DNA of 64,000 bases from Candidatus Dormiibacterota bacterium (GCA_003162415.1 PMOL01000019.1:156841-220840); one strand, 5' to 3'; positions 33,373 to 43,106 are shown, numbered from the stretch's first letter. Notes: generated from the sequence alone by a model not told the origin. Program-made: numbers and translations.

Positions 33373-34138
33373 CACCGGCATCGCGCTGCGCCAGGTCTCT
33401 TTCGAGCAGAGGTCGTTCTGGCGCAATCCCGCAAGTGCATTCTTCGCGTTCCTCTTTCCGATCATCTTCCTGGTGGTGTTCGCCACGCTGTTCAAGGGCC
33501 AGAAGGTGCAGATCGGTTCGGTGCAGACCAGCTACGACGATTACTACATTCCAGCGCTGGTCGCGTTCGGCGTCATGGGCGCCTGCTTCACCAACATCGC
33601 CATCACGCTCTCGCTGCGCCGGGACAACGGCATCCTCAAGCGGCTGCGCGGAACCCCACTCCCGCCGTGGGCGTTCATTGCCGGCGTGGTCGGCTCGTCG
33701 ATCATCGTGAGCATCGTTCTCGCCTTGCTCACCACCGTTTTCGGCATCCTGGTCTACGGCGTCCACGTGCCCCAGCACGTCGATGCCGCGGCCGTGACCA
33801 TCGGTGTCGGTGCCTTGGCATTCTGTGCGCTGGGCATGGCGATGACTATCGTGATCCCCAATGCGGAGGCCGCGCCGGCGATCGTCAACGGCGTTTTCCT
33901 GCCGATCGTGTTCATCTCCGGGACGTTCTTCCCGGTGGCGTCGACGTCGGTCCTGGCGCAGATCGCGGAGTGGTTTCCGGTCAGACATTTCATCAACGCG
34001 ATGTTCACGGCGTTCGATCCCGCACACCAATCCAGCAGCGGCTTCAACGGAACCGACCTGCTGATCATGGCCGCGTGGGGTGCCGGCGCAGTGGTGCTCT
34101 CGGTGCTCCGCTTCCGCTGGGAACCGCGCAAGGGCTGA
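33365..34138 (+). CDS. ABC-2 type transporter permease
   Basis: 257 residues with six membrane segments and the ABC-2 permease signature (LRRDNGILKRLRGTPLPPW after the second segment, then FLPIVFISGTFFP in the last part). Together with the ATPase at 32482 it makes a two-gene exporter operon (8-bp overlap). Ends 12 bp before the convergent lipoprotein gene. Confidence 0.92.
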   Translation: MSSTGIALRQVSFEQRSFWRNPASAFFAFLFPIIFLVVFATLFKGQKVQIGSVQTSYDDYYIPALVAFGVMGACFTNIAITLSLRRDNGILKRLRGTPLPPWAFIAGVVGSSIIVSIVLALLTTVFGILVYGVHVPQHVDAAAVTIGVGALAFCALGMAMTIVIPNAEAAPAIVNGVFLPIVFISGTFFPVASTSVLAQIAEWFPVRHFINAMFTAFDPAHQSSSGFNGTDLLIMAAWGAGAVVLSVLRFRWEPRKG

Positions 34139-34150
34139 CGAATCCGGCCG

Positions 34151-34774
34151 CTACCCCGGCGTTGAGCCGGAGTCGTTCTGGTTCTGCAGACCTGCCAGGA
34201 CCAGCGCATCGTTGAGCCGCGTCCCGCCGTACCGCCCGCGCGCAACGATCATATTGACAAGGTTTCCGGTGCGCCACACCACGGTGATCTCGACCGCCGG
34301 AATGCCTGCCTGCGTGGATCGAACAACGCTGATCGCGTGCGCCTGGTCTCCGAGCGGACCGGTCGACGTCGGCACCGCACCCTGCATCGCGTCGAGGTGA
34401 ATAACGGTTGCGATATAGCCGCTCGAGGCTCCCGCGGTACCGCCGAAACGCTCGACTGTGGCCACAACGTCGATCGGGCCGTTGCTCGTGCCGAAGTCGA
34501 CACCGCGTTGATACTCGACGCTCGCCGCGGACTCCAGGCCGTCCGACATCAGCGCCCGCGCGAGCGTCGGGTCGCCACCGGCAAGCGTTGTGGCACCGAC
34601 GTGCGCGGCCGCAACGGACACGGTGAAGTCGGGAGCGACAAGCTGATCGATCGTGAGCAGGGAGCGCAGCGGATCGGCCGTTGACAGCGCGGGCTCGCTC
34701 GCACATGCGGCGACGGCGATCATCGGCATCAGCGCGGCCAGAACGCGAACGCTCCACCCGCCGATGGGGCGCAT
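34151..34774 (-). CDS. Putative lipoprotein of the MacB-like operon
   Basis: 207 residues from ATG 34774. The signal peptide ends in the lipobox AVAAC, so it should be lipid-anchored outside the membrane. The mature part has alternating hydrophobic strands and helices with no recognised motif. It starts 7 bp behind the FtsX/MacB-type permease, making it the last gene in that operon, and may be the extracytoplasmic partner or cargo of the exporter. Confidence 0.7.
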   Translation of the reverse strand: MRPIGGWSVRVLAALMPMIAVAACASEPALSTADPLRSLLTIDQLVAPDFTVSVAAAHVGATTLAGGDPTLARALMSDGLESAASVEYQRGVDFGTSNGPIDVVATVERFGGTAGASSGYIATVIHLDAMQGAVPTSTGPLGDQAHAISVVRSTQAGIPAVEITVVWRTGNLVNMIVARGRYGGTRLNDALVLAGLQNQNDSGSTPG

Positions 34775-34781
34775 GGCGTCG

Positions 34782-37271
34782 CTACTCGTGCCGCAGCGCG
34801 CTGAGCACTGAGGTTCGCACCGCTCTGCGAGCTGGACCGATGGTGGCAACGATTGCGGCCAGAACGACGACCAGCAAGAGCACGATCACCGTCTCGAAGG
34901 GAAACACGAACCCCGGCGCGAAAGTCGGTGTGCTGCTCGCCTGGAGCATCGGCACCGCGATCAGACAGCCTGCCGCCACTCCCATCAGGGATGCGGCGCC
35001 CGCGAGGAGGCCCGCCTCGGTGAGCACGCGGCGCATCGCCTGCCGGCTGCCGAGCCCGACGGCACGCAACAGCGCCAGCTCCCGAGTTCCCTGGCGCACG
35101 TTGACCAGAATGGTGTTGACGACCGCAAGCATGGCGATGATCACCGAGATGATCGCCACCGCGAGCAGGAGGCCGATCGAATGCTGCAGCGCGTCCCGGG
35201 CGTCGCCCTCGATGACGCCGACCGGGACGGCGCGCATGCCATACGTCGCCGCGGTGGCATCGATGGCCGCCTCTCCGCCACGAGTCACGACCAGGAGGTC
35301 ATCGAACCCATCCGCTGTCGCGCCGAAGTACGTCCGCGCCAGGTCGTCAGCCATGACGAGGCTCTCGCCGCCGTTACCGGCCGGGAACGAGTGGCTGATC
35401 ACGCCCGCGATCGTGAAATACACGACGCCTTTCTGCGTCGCCACCGGGAGTTGGGAGCCGACGATCCAGCCTGTGGCCGTCGCGAGCCCGGCGGGCACGA
35501 GAAAGCTCGGTCCGTCCTCGAGCGCGTTGAGCGTGGCTCCGCGGTCACCAGAGAGGACGTCGAGGCCGCCGAGCGCCGCATAGGCGGCGGGATCGATCGC
35601 GGCGACGCCGAGGGCGGTGCCCGAGACTGTCTCGGACAGGAGGCGAAGCGGCGTCGCGCGAGCGACGCCCGTGCTGTTCGCGACGGCCGTCTCGACCTGG
35701 TCGTTCTGCGTGACCGGGCTGGTCACGAGCACGTCACCTGCGAAGAGATGGGAGACCCAGCTGTCGCTCGCGGTCAACGCCCCGGCGCTGAGTGCGCTCA
35801 CGCCCACGGCGGTCGCGACCGCGATGGACAGTCCGGCGACGGTCATGGCGGTCCGGTTGCGGGCTCGGATCAGGTGAGCGGCGCCGGGTTGCGCGCCGCT
35901 CACGAGGGGGGAGATGGCCGTGGCGATGAGCCGGATGACCAGCGGAGCGATCAGCGGCAGCGCGACCACGAGCCCAAGGAGCAGCGCGATCACACCGAGT
36001 GCCACCACGCCGCTGGCGTTGCTCAGGAAACAGATGGCGGCGATGACCAGGAGCACCGGGCTGGCGGTCCGGAGGAGGACGCTGGGGCGCTCATGCTCGC
36101 CGATGGGGTGGGGACGCAGAGCGTCGAGGATCGGGAGGCGGGCGGCAGCGAAGAGCGGCAGCAGTCCTCCGGCCAGCGCCGCACCGAGGCCCGCGGCGAT
36201 CGCTGCCACGACCTGGCCGGCCTGCGGCATCAGGGACGGAGCCGCCAGGTCGGCGGGTGAGAGGCTGCTGTTGAAGATCGCGCCCAGCACCAGTCCAGCG
36301 ACGATGCCGAGGGGGACGCCGGCGAGCGCGACGGTCGCGACCTCCGCAGCGAACAGACGGAACACCTGCCTCGATGAGGCGCCTGCTGCGCGCAGCAGAC
36401 CGATCTCCCGCCGGCGCTCGTAGGCCGCCAGGGCGGCGCTGTTGGCGGTGACACCGGCACCGACGATCAGGCTGAGCACCGTTGCGAGCACCAGGAGCGG
36501 TTGCAGATCCTCCAGCGGCGATGCGGCGCCCGCGCGCGGGTCGTATGTGGTCACGGCGGCACCGAACCGGGCGTGGACCTCCTGGGACACGGCGGCCACC
36601 GTGACGCCGGGGCCGAAGCGGAGCGCGACCAGGGGCGTGCGCAGACCCAGCGCGAAGGGTCCGAGCATCGCCGCGTCATCGACGAACACGGCATCGTGGG
36701 TGAATGAGGGTCCACCGCTGGTTCCCGAGGTGAAGCCCACGACCGTGAACAGGTCGGGTCCGGTGCTGGTGATCATCTGGATCTTCTTTCCGAGAGCGAT
36801 CGGGCTCCCGATACCGCCCGTGAGGGCAGTGCTCAACCCCTGATCAATTGCCACCTCCGATGTGCTCCCTGGCAGCGGAAGGCGCCCGGCCACGACCGAG
36901 ACGCTGCGAAGCGCCGCACTCGAGTCCTGCAGGCCCACCAGCGTCACGGTGGCGCCCAGGAGGCTGCTCCCGGCCGGCCCGGCAGTGACCTGCTTCTCGT
37001 AGAGGGGAACGGCCTGGGCCACACCGGGCAGCTCTGAAAGCGCGGTGACCTGGGCGGGAAGCAGGCCGGACGAGCTGTCAACCCGGACATCGAGCGAGGA
37101 GGCGCCTGCCTGCTGCAGCTGGGCCTCGGCTGCCTGGACGGTCAGACCCTGGATGGCGAGCTGCACCGCGAGGACGACGGCGATGCCGAGCGCGACTGCG
37201 CTCGCGGTCAGCGCGCTCCGCAGCGGACGCGCCCGGATGGCGCGAACCGCGAGCAACCAGAGGTCGCTCAC
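34782..37271 (-). CDS. MacB/LolE-like (FtsX-family) ABC permease with duplicated FtsX domain
   Basis: 829 residues from GTG 37271, whose GTGA overlaps the ATPase stop. Layout: an N-terminal membrane segment (about 15-40), a large extracytoplasmic domain (about 45-230), three segments of the first FtsX domain (about 245-365), a further segment (about 410-440), a second extracytoplasmic domain (about 450-690) and a second FtsX domain with three segments to the end (ELALLRAVGLGSRQAMRR). The 10-segment form belongs to the type VII (mechanotransmission) ABC group that handles lipoproteins, drugs or cell-wall hydrolase control rather than channel-type transport. Confidence 0.88.
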   Translation of the reverse strand: MSDLWLLAVRAIRARPLRSALTASAVALGIAVVLAVQLAIQGLTVQAAEAQLQQAGASSLDVRVDSSSGLLPAQVTALSELPGVAQAVPLYEKQVTAGPAGSSLLGATVTLVGLQDSSAALRSVSVVAGRLPLPGSTSEVAIDQGLSTALTGGIGSPIALGKKIQMITSTGPDLFTVVGFTSGTSGGPSFTHDAVFVDDAAMLGPFALGLRTPLVALRFGPGVTVAAVSQEVHARFGAAVTTYDPRAGAASPLEDLQPLLVLATVLSLIVGAGVTANSAALAAYERRREIGLLRAAGASSRQVFRLFAAEVATVALAGVPLGIVAGLVLGAIFNSSLSPADLAAPSLMPQAGQVVAAIAAGLGAALAGGLLPLFAAARLPILDALRPHPIGEHERPSVLLRTASPVLLVIAAICFLSNASGVVALGVIALLLGLVVALPLIAPLVIRLIATAISPLVSGAQPGAAHLIRARNRTAMTVAGLSIAVATAVGVSALSAGALTASDSWVSHLFAGDVLVTSPVTQNDQVETAVANSTGVARATPLRLLSETVSGTALGVAAIDPAAYAALGGLDVLSGDRGATLNALEDGPSFLVPAGLATATGWIVGSQLPVATQKGVVYFTIAGVISHSFPAGNGGESLVMADDLARTYFGATADGFDDLLVVTRGGEAAIDATAATYGMRAVPVGVIEGDARDALQHSIGLLLAVAIISVIIAMLAVVNTILVNVRQGTRELALLRAVGLGSRQAMRRVLTEAGLLAGAASLMGVAAGCLIAVPMLQASSTPTFAPGFVFPFETVIVLLLVVVLAAIVATIGPARRAVRTSVLSALRHE

Positions 37272-38098
37272 AGTTGCAGCTTGGCGAGCCTCGCCACGAG
37301 GATCGAGGGATCCGGTATCGCGTCGGGCGCTTGCCCGGCGTGGCTCAGCGCGACGTCGTCGACAACCACCCCGTCGCGCATGATCAGAACCCGATCCGCA
37401 TAGGCCGCGACCCGGGCATCGTGGGTCACGAGGACCGCGGTCTGATGCTCCTCGCGGCACAGCCGCGTCAACAGCGCCATCACCTCGTGGCCGCTCGTCC
37501 AGTCGAGGTTGCCCGTGGGTTCGTCGGCAAGCAGTAGCGATGGTGATGCGGCGAGTGCCCGAGCGAGCGCGACCCGTTGCTGCTCGCCGCCCGAGATCTC
37601 CTCGGGGCCGTGGCCCTGGAGACCGTGGAGGTTGAGCTGCTCCATGAGCGCGTCGACCCGCTCTCCGATCACCTGCCGGGAGAGCTTCTGACGATGGCGG
37701 CTCGGCGCCTCATTGCGAAGCCGGAGCGGCAGCGCGACATTCTCGGCTGCGGTGAGGGTTGGAAGCAGGTTGAAGAACTGGAAGACGAAGCCGATGTGGT
37801 CGCGGCGGAAGGCCGAACGCTCCTCATCCTGGAGGGCATAGACATCGATCCCCTGGATCGTCACCGAGCCACGGTCAGGTGGTTCCAGGCCGCCGAGCAT
37901 GTGCAGGAGCGTGCTCTTGCCACAGCCGCTCGGGCCCATGATGGCAATGAAATCGCCCGCCTTGACGGTGATCGAGACATCGCGGATCGCCTCCCGCGGC
38001 GGCCGGCTGACCCGATAGGCCTTGTGGAGACCCGTGGCGACGACGATGCTGCCATCGAGGTTGCCTGCAGACGCTTCGACGGTGCTGATCTGAGTCAG
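37268..38098 (-). CDS. LolD/MacB-like ABC ATPase, likely CTG start
   Basis: 276 residues if begun at CTG 38098. The first ATG (37939) lies inside Walker A, so it cannot be the start of a working protein. Upstream in frame the expected N-terminal strands are present ([16 protein letters not shown] ... [13 protein letters not shown]), back to a TAA at 38111-38113. No ATG, GTG or TTG lies between; CTG 38098 is preceded by AAAGGG at 8 nt. Motifs: [56 protein letters not shown]. It pairs with the FtsX-type permease. Confidence 0.9.
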   Translation of the reverse strand: MTQISTVEASAGNLDGSIVVATGLHKAYRVSRPPREAIRDVSITVKAGDFIAIMGPSGCGKSTLLHMLGGLEPPDRGSVTIQGIDVYALQDEERSAFRRDHIGFVFQFFNLLPTLTAAENVALPLRLRNEAPSRHRQKLSRQVIGERVDALMEQLNLHGLQGHGPEEISGGEQQRVALARALAASPSLLLADEPTGNLDWTSGHEVMALLTRLCREEHQTAVLVTHDARVAAYADRVLIMRDGVVVDDVALSHAGQAPDAIPDPSILVARLAKLQL

Positions 38099-38110
38099 GG
38101 TGCTGGCCCT

Positions 38111-39031
38111 TTAGAAAGTGAGGAACGCTTCGAGAACGGATTCGATCGTGTTGGGGAACAGGCCCTCGTACTGAGCCACCGGTGGGGCGGGAAGACTCTG
38201 AGGGAGGCTTCCCGCCGGAATGATCTCGGGAGTGGCCGTGGGCGCCGGAGCAATGGTTGCCGGAGCAACAGCCGGGGGCTTCGGAGCCGGAGCATTGCGC
38301 GGGGCGGGTTTCGGGGGAGGGGTCCTTCGCGGCGGTGGCGGGGAGGACGAGCCCACCTGGGCGAATTCCTCGCTGAACATCCACACGTTCTGCTGGCCAG
38401 GCGAAACGCCGGTCCAGAGTTTGCCTGCCGAGCTCTCGTCGGAACCGACGCCCATCTCCGTGTAGTTGCTACCGAGGATGTTGGAGCGGTGGTCGCTGCT
38501 GTTCATGAAGGCGCTGTTGATGTAGCCGGCTGGGCCTGAGGCACCTGACTCCCACCCGATGTTCTCACCAGCCGACCGGTAGCGGACGCCGTAGGCCTGC
38601 ATCATCGAGAACACGAGCTGGCCGCAACCGAGGATCGGGTGGGCGAAATAGTTGCGCTGGATCATGTCATCGGAGCGCCCGGAGATCCGGATACCGTTGC
38701 AGTTGTAGGAAGCACCCTCGCCGATGTTCTCGAGCGTGCCGCTGAAGACCAGCGAGTGCACGCCGTTGCTGGCGCGGTCGCCGTTCGTCAATGAGAACAG
38801 CTGCGAGTCCTCACTGCCGCTGGCGATGGCGATACCCGGTGTACCGGCAAGGTGCAGCACCGCCAGCCCTGCGGCGGTGAGGATCGCCGCGGTCATCGCA
38901 ACCGGACGGATGGTGCGACGCAGATGCTGGTGGCCGTCGGGAGCTTCACTGGCGGGAGGCGAGTCCGCGCGGACCGCGCCGGCGGTTCGCACCAATTCGT
39001 CCCACACGGGGGGCAGCGGCCGATGTTCCAT
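38111..39031 (-). CDS. Membrane-anchored CAP/SCP-domain protein with Pro-rich tail
   Basis: 306 residues from ATG 39031; the frame is open to 39085. One membrane segment at about 45-65, then a CAP/PR-1 domain (about 75-220) with LTNGDRASNGVHSL, the signature AGENIG and SSDHRSNILGSNYTEMG, which carry the conserved His/Glu pairs. After it comes a Pro-rich stretch (SSSPPPPRRTPPPKP) and a conserved-looking end. Bacterial CAP proteins (YkwD/SafA-like) are found in envelopes, functions mostly unknown. It is the first gene of the ABC/FtsX/lipoprotein operon, so it may be its client. Confidence 0.85.
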   Translation of the reverse strand: MEHRPLPPVWDELVRTAGAVRADSPPASEAPDGHQHLRRTIRPVAMTAAILTAAGLAVLHLAGTPGIAIASGSEDSQLFSLTNGDRASNGVHSLVFSGTLENIGEGASYNCNGIRISGRSDDMIQRNYFAHPILGCGQLVFSMMQAYGVRYRSAGENIGWESGASGPAGYINSAFMNSSDHRSNILGSNYTEMGVGSDESSAGKLWTGVSPGQQNVWMFSEEFAQVGSSSPPPPRRTPPPKPAPRNAPAPKPPAVAPATIAPAPTATPEIIPAGSLPQSLPAPPVAQYEGLFPNTIESVLEAFLTF

Positions 39032-39244
39032 ACGTCGATCCTTCAGGTGAATGGGCACTCGTACAGGTGAATGGCACCCGAACATGACCGATCAGTTCCG
39101 GCCGGTCCCTATGAAACCCCCTCAGAGGCCCTGGGACGCTGCTTCGACAGGATCGTTGCACCGTTCAGCCCGCATCCCGGGGATGCTTGATCCAGCCTCC
39201 GGGCAGGTATTCCAACGCGATCACATGAGGTGGTTTGAGCTCAG

Positions 39245-40864
39245 ATGTCGTTGCTCGACCGAGTGCAGCGGAAGGCGGAGGGGACACCTCCCGCCTCCAT
39301 CCCCAGCGCGCCATCGTCCCCGCCACCCTCCGGATCGCCGGAGCATGCATCTGACGAGGGCGCCGATCGGTTCCCTCCAGCAGGCTGGCAGAACCGGCCC
39401 GGCGGCGTGTCCCCGGCTCCGACGCCGGTCGTCCCGACGCCGTCGCCAGTGCCCGCACCTCGGCCGTTCGAGGTTGAGCGACCCGCACCCCCGCCCGAGC
39501 CGCAGCGTGCACCGACCCTCCTGAACCGCACCGGTGGCGTCACGTCACGGCCCGGGCTCAGCAAGATGGGCGGCCACGTCAACACCCATGTCGCGCTTCG
39601 CGGCAAAGTGCATCAGCGACTCGTCGAGGAGCTCGCCCAGGGCACCGACTCGGTACCACCCGAAGTCGTCCGTCAGCGTATCGGTGAGCTGCTCAATGAT
39701 GTGATCACCGAGCAGAACATCACCATGAGCCGGCCGGATCGGCTCCGGCTCGTGGAGATACTGACCAACGACGTCCTCGGTCTCGGTCCGCTCGAGGAAC
39801 TGCTCGCCAGCGATGAGATCACAGAAATCATGATCAACAGCTACAAGCAGATCTACGTCGAGCAGCATGGCAAGCTGACCCTCAGCCCGGTCACCTTCGA
39901 AAGTGACCAGCAGTTGATGCAGGTGATCGACCGGATCGTCAGCAGCATCGGCCGCCGTGTCGACGAATCGTCGCCGATGGTCGATGCGCGCCTCAAGGAC
40001 GGATCCCGCGTCAACGTGATCATTCCGCCGCTCGCGCTTCGCGGGCCGACCATGACCATCCGAAAGTTTGCCAGGGAAGCGCTCACCATCGACGACCTCG
40101 TCAAATACGGGTCGATCACCGACGACATGGTGCGTTTTCTCCGCGCCTGCGTTCGCGGAAAGATGAACGTGGTGGTGAGCGGTGGTACCGGCTCCGGAAA
40201 GACCACCACGCTCAATATCCTGAGCAGCTTCATCCCCGAGGACGAACGCATCGTCACCATCGAGGATGCGGCCGAGCTTCAGCTGCGTCAGGACCATGTG
40301 GTCACGCTGGAAACGCGCCCGGCCAACGTGGAAGGTCGTGGCCGCGTCTCGATTCGAGACCTGGTCATCAACTCATTGCGCATGCGGCCGGACCGCATCG
40401 TCGTCGGAGAGTGCCGTGGTGGTGAAGCACTCGACATGCTCCAGGCGATGAACACCGGCCATGATGGTTCGTTGACAACGCTCCATGCGAACAACGCGCA
40501 CGACTGCATCAGCCGCCTCGAGACACTGGTGCTCATGGCCGGCGCGGAATTGCCATCGCGCGCCATCCGCGAGCAGATCGGCTCGGCGGTCAACGTCATC
40601 GTGCAGCAGTCCCGCCTCCGCGACGGCACGCGCAAGATCGTCAGCATCACCGAGGTGCTCGGGACCGAGAACAACGAGGTGCGCCTGCAGGACATCTTCG
40701 TGTACAAGCAGGCAGGCATCGATGAGGACGGCAAGGTGGTTGGCTCGTACATGCCCACCGGTGTGCTCCCCACGTTCCTCGAGCACCTGACCACCTCCGG
40801 CGAGCAACTTTCGGAGGACGTCTTCCAGCCGATCCACGTGATGGACGGGGTCGGCTCCGCCTGA
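39245..40864 (+). CDS. tadA: Tad pilus secretion ATPase TadA/CpaF (first copy)
   Basis: 539 residues. About 1-100 is Pro/Ala-rich and disordered, unlike the second copy. The GspE/VirB11 core has Walker A SGGTGSGKTTT (about 317), Asp box IVTIEDAAELQL, Walker B RIVVGECRGGEALDMLQAMNTGHDGS and the His box TLHAN. It is the cytoplasmic motor for pilus assembly (and possibly retraction) with TadB/TadC. The next gene on the same strand (40950) follows after 85 bp. Confidence 0.93.
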   Translation: MSLLDRVQRKAEGTPPASIPSAPSSPPPSGSPEHASDEGADRFPPAGWQNRPGGVSPAPTPVVPTPSPVPAPRPFEVERPAPPPEPQRAPTLLNRTGGVTSRPGLSKMGGHVNTHVALRGKVHQRLVEELAQGTDSVPPEVVRQRIGELLNDVITEQNITMSRPDRLRLVEILTNDVLGLGPLEELLASDEITEIMINSYKQIYVEQHGKLTLSPVTFESDQQLMQVIDRIVSSIGRRVDESSPMVDARLKDGSRVNVIIPPLALRGPTMTIRKFAREALTIDDLVKYGSITDDMVRFLRACVRGKMNVVVSGGTGSGKTTTLNILSSFIPEDERIVTIEDAAELQLRQDHVVTLETRPANVEGRGRVSIRDLVINSLRMRPDRIVVGECRGGEALDMLQAMNTGHDGSLTTLHANNAHDCISRLETLVLMAGAELPSRAIREQIGSAVNVIVQQSRLRDGTRKIVSITEVLGTENNEVRLQDIFVYKQAGIDEDGKVVGSYMPTGVLPTFLEHLTTSGEQLSEDVFQPIHVMDGVGSA

Positions 40865-40949
40865 TCTCGCCCCGGCTTCCCGGCGGTCCGGAATGCCATA
40901 GGTGCGCAGGCGTACAGATGTTTCGTTTGAATGCGCGCAGGGTTGTCTC

Positions 40950-41144
40950 ATGCCTGCCGCCGAAGAGCGTCTCGTCCGGTGCCCGAACTGCAACGGCTCG
41001 GGGGACCGGAATCGGAAGGTGGAGTTTCGCCAGGGCACCGTCGGCGTATGGGCCTCGAGAGCCAGAGCGGGCGACGAGTGCGGCCGCTGCTGCGGCGAGG
41101 GCCTGATCTACGAGCCGGTGAACCTTCCGCCACCAGCAGCCTGA
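40950..41144 (+). CDS. Small DnaJ-type zinc-motif protein
   Basis: 64 residues from ATG 40950; an in-frame GTG at 40902 would add 16 residues. It has two CxxC knuckles (RCPNCNGSGD and CGRCCGEGLI) like those of the DnaJ zinc region. It may fold a thiol- or zinc-binding mini-domain. It follows tadA on the same strand. The family is not recognised. Confidence 0.55.
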   Translation: MPAAEERLVRCPNCNGSGDRNRKVEFRQGTVGVWASRARAGDECGRCCGEGLIYEPVNLPPPAA

Positions 41145-41153
41145 AGTCGGTAT

Positions 41154-41723
41154 CTAGGGGACCGACGACACGCGCCGGTACGTGTACACGTCGCCGATGC
41201 TGTCCGTCTCCGTCAGGGTGTTGCCACTGCACGTGTAGGTGAGGCTCTCGTACGAGGCCGGGGGATACACCCGGGGCGCGCTGCCGTTGATGGAGATCGT
41301 CGCGTGTGCGCCCGACGAATCGATTGGTTCCAGGGTCTCGCGGCCGCTGGCGAACACGACCGGCGAGCGCAGCGTGCCGCTGACACGCAGGACGATTCGG
41401 TATCCGTGCGCCGTGCCTGTAAATGGGGTTCCCGCAAGGTTTTCCACCGCAGTCGCATTGCTGAAATAGTGGTCCAGCTCGCCCACGCCGCCCGCGATGA
41501 CAACAGTCACGATGCCCTGAGGCGTCTCGAACGACATGCTCAAGGTGTCCCTGAGGACTCGCCAGGTTCCGACGACGCACGCATCGCCGATCGCCGGTCC
41601 GGCGCTTGCCACCGGTGTCGGTGCCGGTGTCGGTGTGCTGATCGCGGTCGGCACGGATGCCACGCTCGCGATCGAGACCGGTGCCGCGCCACCGCACGCC
41701 GCAGGCAACGGGAGCGCCAGCAA
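41154..41723 (-). CDS. Putative lipoprotein
   Basis: 189 residues from TTG 41723 with GGGAG upstream. The N-terminus (ALPLPAAC) has a lipobox but only about nine residues before the Cys and no positive charge, so a longer start is possible. A Thr/Pro/Ala-rich linker (about 15-45) is followed by a beta-rich domain (about 50-185) with YTCSGNTLTE and TYRRVS at the end. No family recognised. It is in operon with the second tadA copy, 32 bp downstream. Confidence 0.6.
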   Translation of the reverse strand: MLALPLPAACGGAAPVSIASVASVPTAISTPTPAPTPVASAGPAIGDACVVGTWRVLRDTLSMSFETPQGIVTVVIAGGVGELDHYFSNATAVENLAGTPFTGTAHGYRIVLRVSGTLRSPVVFASGRETLEPIDSSGAHATISINGSAPRVYPPASYESLTYTCSGNTLTETDSIGDVYTYRRVSSVP

Positions 41724-41755
41724 CGAAACTCCCGCGGCGGTTCCCCGCGAGGCGG

Positions 41756-42925
41756 CTATGCGACCCCGCTCAGATGTCCGTTCTTCTCGGTTGCGACGCC
41801 GACCTGGCGGCGATCGGGGAAGATCTGCGCGAGACGGGGCGGGAGCGGGATACCCATGTCGAACAGCCTGTCGATGATGCGCGGCCGGATGCCCGTCGGC
41901 TCGAAGTCGCCGATGATCTTTCCGGTCGATGGATCAGCGCCACGCGACTCGAACTTGAAGATCTCCTGCACCGTGATCATGTCGCCCTCCATCCCGATGA
42001 CTTCGGTGACGGAGACGACCTTGCGCGAACCGTCTTTGAGGCGGTTCAACTGGATGATCAGGTTGATCGCGCCGGCGATCTGCTGACGGATTGCCTTGAG
42101 CGGCAGGTCCAGCCCGGCCATGAGCACCAGGGTCTCGAGCCTCGAGAGAGTCTCGCGTGGACTGTTTGCATGGATGGTGGTCAGCGAGCCGTCGTGACCG
42201 GTGTTCATCGCCTGAAGCATGTCCAGGGCTTCGCCACCACGGCACTCTCCGACGACGATGCGATCGGGTCGCATGCGCAGCGAGTTGATGACCAGTTCGC
42301 GAATCGCGATCCGGCCTTCGCCGTTGACGTCCGCCGGACGAGCCTCGAGGCGGCAGACATGCTCCTGGTGGAGCTGCAGCTCGGCTGCATCCTCGATGGT
42401 CACGATGCGTTCGTCGATCGGGATGAACCCGGAGCACACGTTGAGGAGGGTGGTCTTACCGGTACCGGTTCCCCCCGACACCAGGATGTTGGCGCGCGCG
42501 AGCACGCATGCCTGGATGAAGGCGGCGGATTCCTGGGTCAGCGTGCCGAATCCAATGAGGTCGGAGACCTGGTACGGATCCTTGCTGAACTTACGAATCG
42601 TGAGGATCGGTCCGTCGAGCGCGACCGGGGGAATCGCGGCGTTCACGCGGGATCCGTCGAGGAGGCGTGCGTCCATGAGCGGGGTCCGCGAGTCGATGCG
42701 GCGGCCGACGGCGGCGCCGATCGTGTCGATCACGCGCATGAGGTGCGCCTCGTCGTCGAAGCGGATGTCGGTGAGAAGGATCTTCCCCTTGCGTTCCACG
42801 TAGACCATCTCTGGTCCGTTGACCATGATTTCAGTCAGGCTGTCGTCGTCGACGAGTGGACGCAGTGGACCGAGAGCCTCGAGATACCGGCTGTCGAGCT
42901 TCTGCGGGGCGGCTGCCATGCTCAC
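41756..42925 (-). CDS. tadA: Tad pilus secretion ATPase TadA/CpaF (second copy)
   Basis: 389 residues, without the long Pro-rich front of the first copy. Core motifs: SGGTGTGKTTLLN (about 150), IVTIEDAAELQL, RIVVGECRGGEALDMLQAMNTGHDGS, TIHANS. Domain middle parts are almost identical to the copy at 39245, which shows a duplication; the N-terminal domain is diverged. The opposite orientation means separate promoters. The two may serve assembly and retraction, or work under different conditions; that is inference. Confidence 0.92.
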   Translation of the reverse strand: MSMAAAPQKLDSRYLEALGPLRPLVDDDSLTEIMVNGPEMVYVERKGKILLTDIRFDDEAHLMRVIDTIGAAVGRRIDSRTPLMDARLLDGSRVNAAIPPVALDGPILTIRKFSKDPYQVSDLIGFGTLTQESAAFIQACVLARANILVSGGTGTGKTTLLNVCSGFIPIDERIVTIEDAAELQLHQEHVCRLEARPADVNGEGRIAIRELVINSLRMRPDRIVVGECRGGEALDMLQAMNTGHDGSLTTIHANSPRETLSRLETLVLMAGLDLPLKAIRQQIAGAINLIIQLNRLKDGSRKVVSVTEVIGMEGDMITVQEIFKFESRGADPSTGKIIGDFEPTGIRPRIIDRLFDMGIPLPPRLAQIFPDRRQVGVATEKNGHLSGVA

Positions 42926-43106
42926 GTGAGAATGCTCCTTGGGTTTCGGACGGAAGGCGGTTCCGCGCCGATTGTGTGCGCCACGGCAGGACGTTCCGCC
43001 GGGGGCAACCGGTTCGATACACGTTCGATTCCGCCAGCGTTCCAGACATCCACGACTCGTTAACTCGTCCGGGTACGATCAGCTCGCTGTGTTAAGTACG
43101 GGGACG

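Noticed and set aside
34139..34150. Terminator between the ABC permease and the lipoprotein gene
   Set aside because: No convincing stem or T-run in the 12-bp gap.
41657..43063. 468-codon plus-strand frame opposite the second tadA
   Set aside because: The minus-strand gene has full ATPase motifs; the antisense frame has none.
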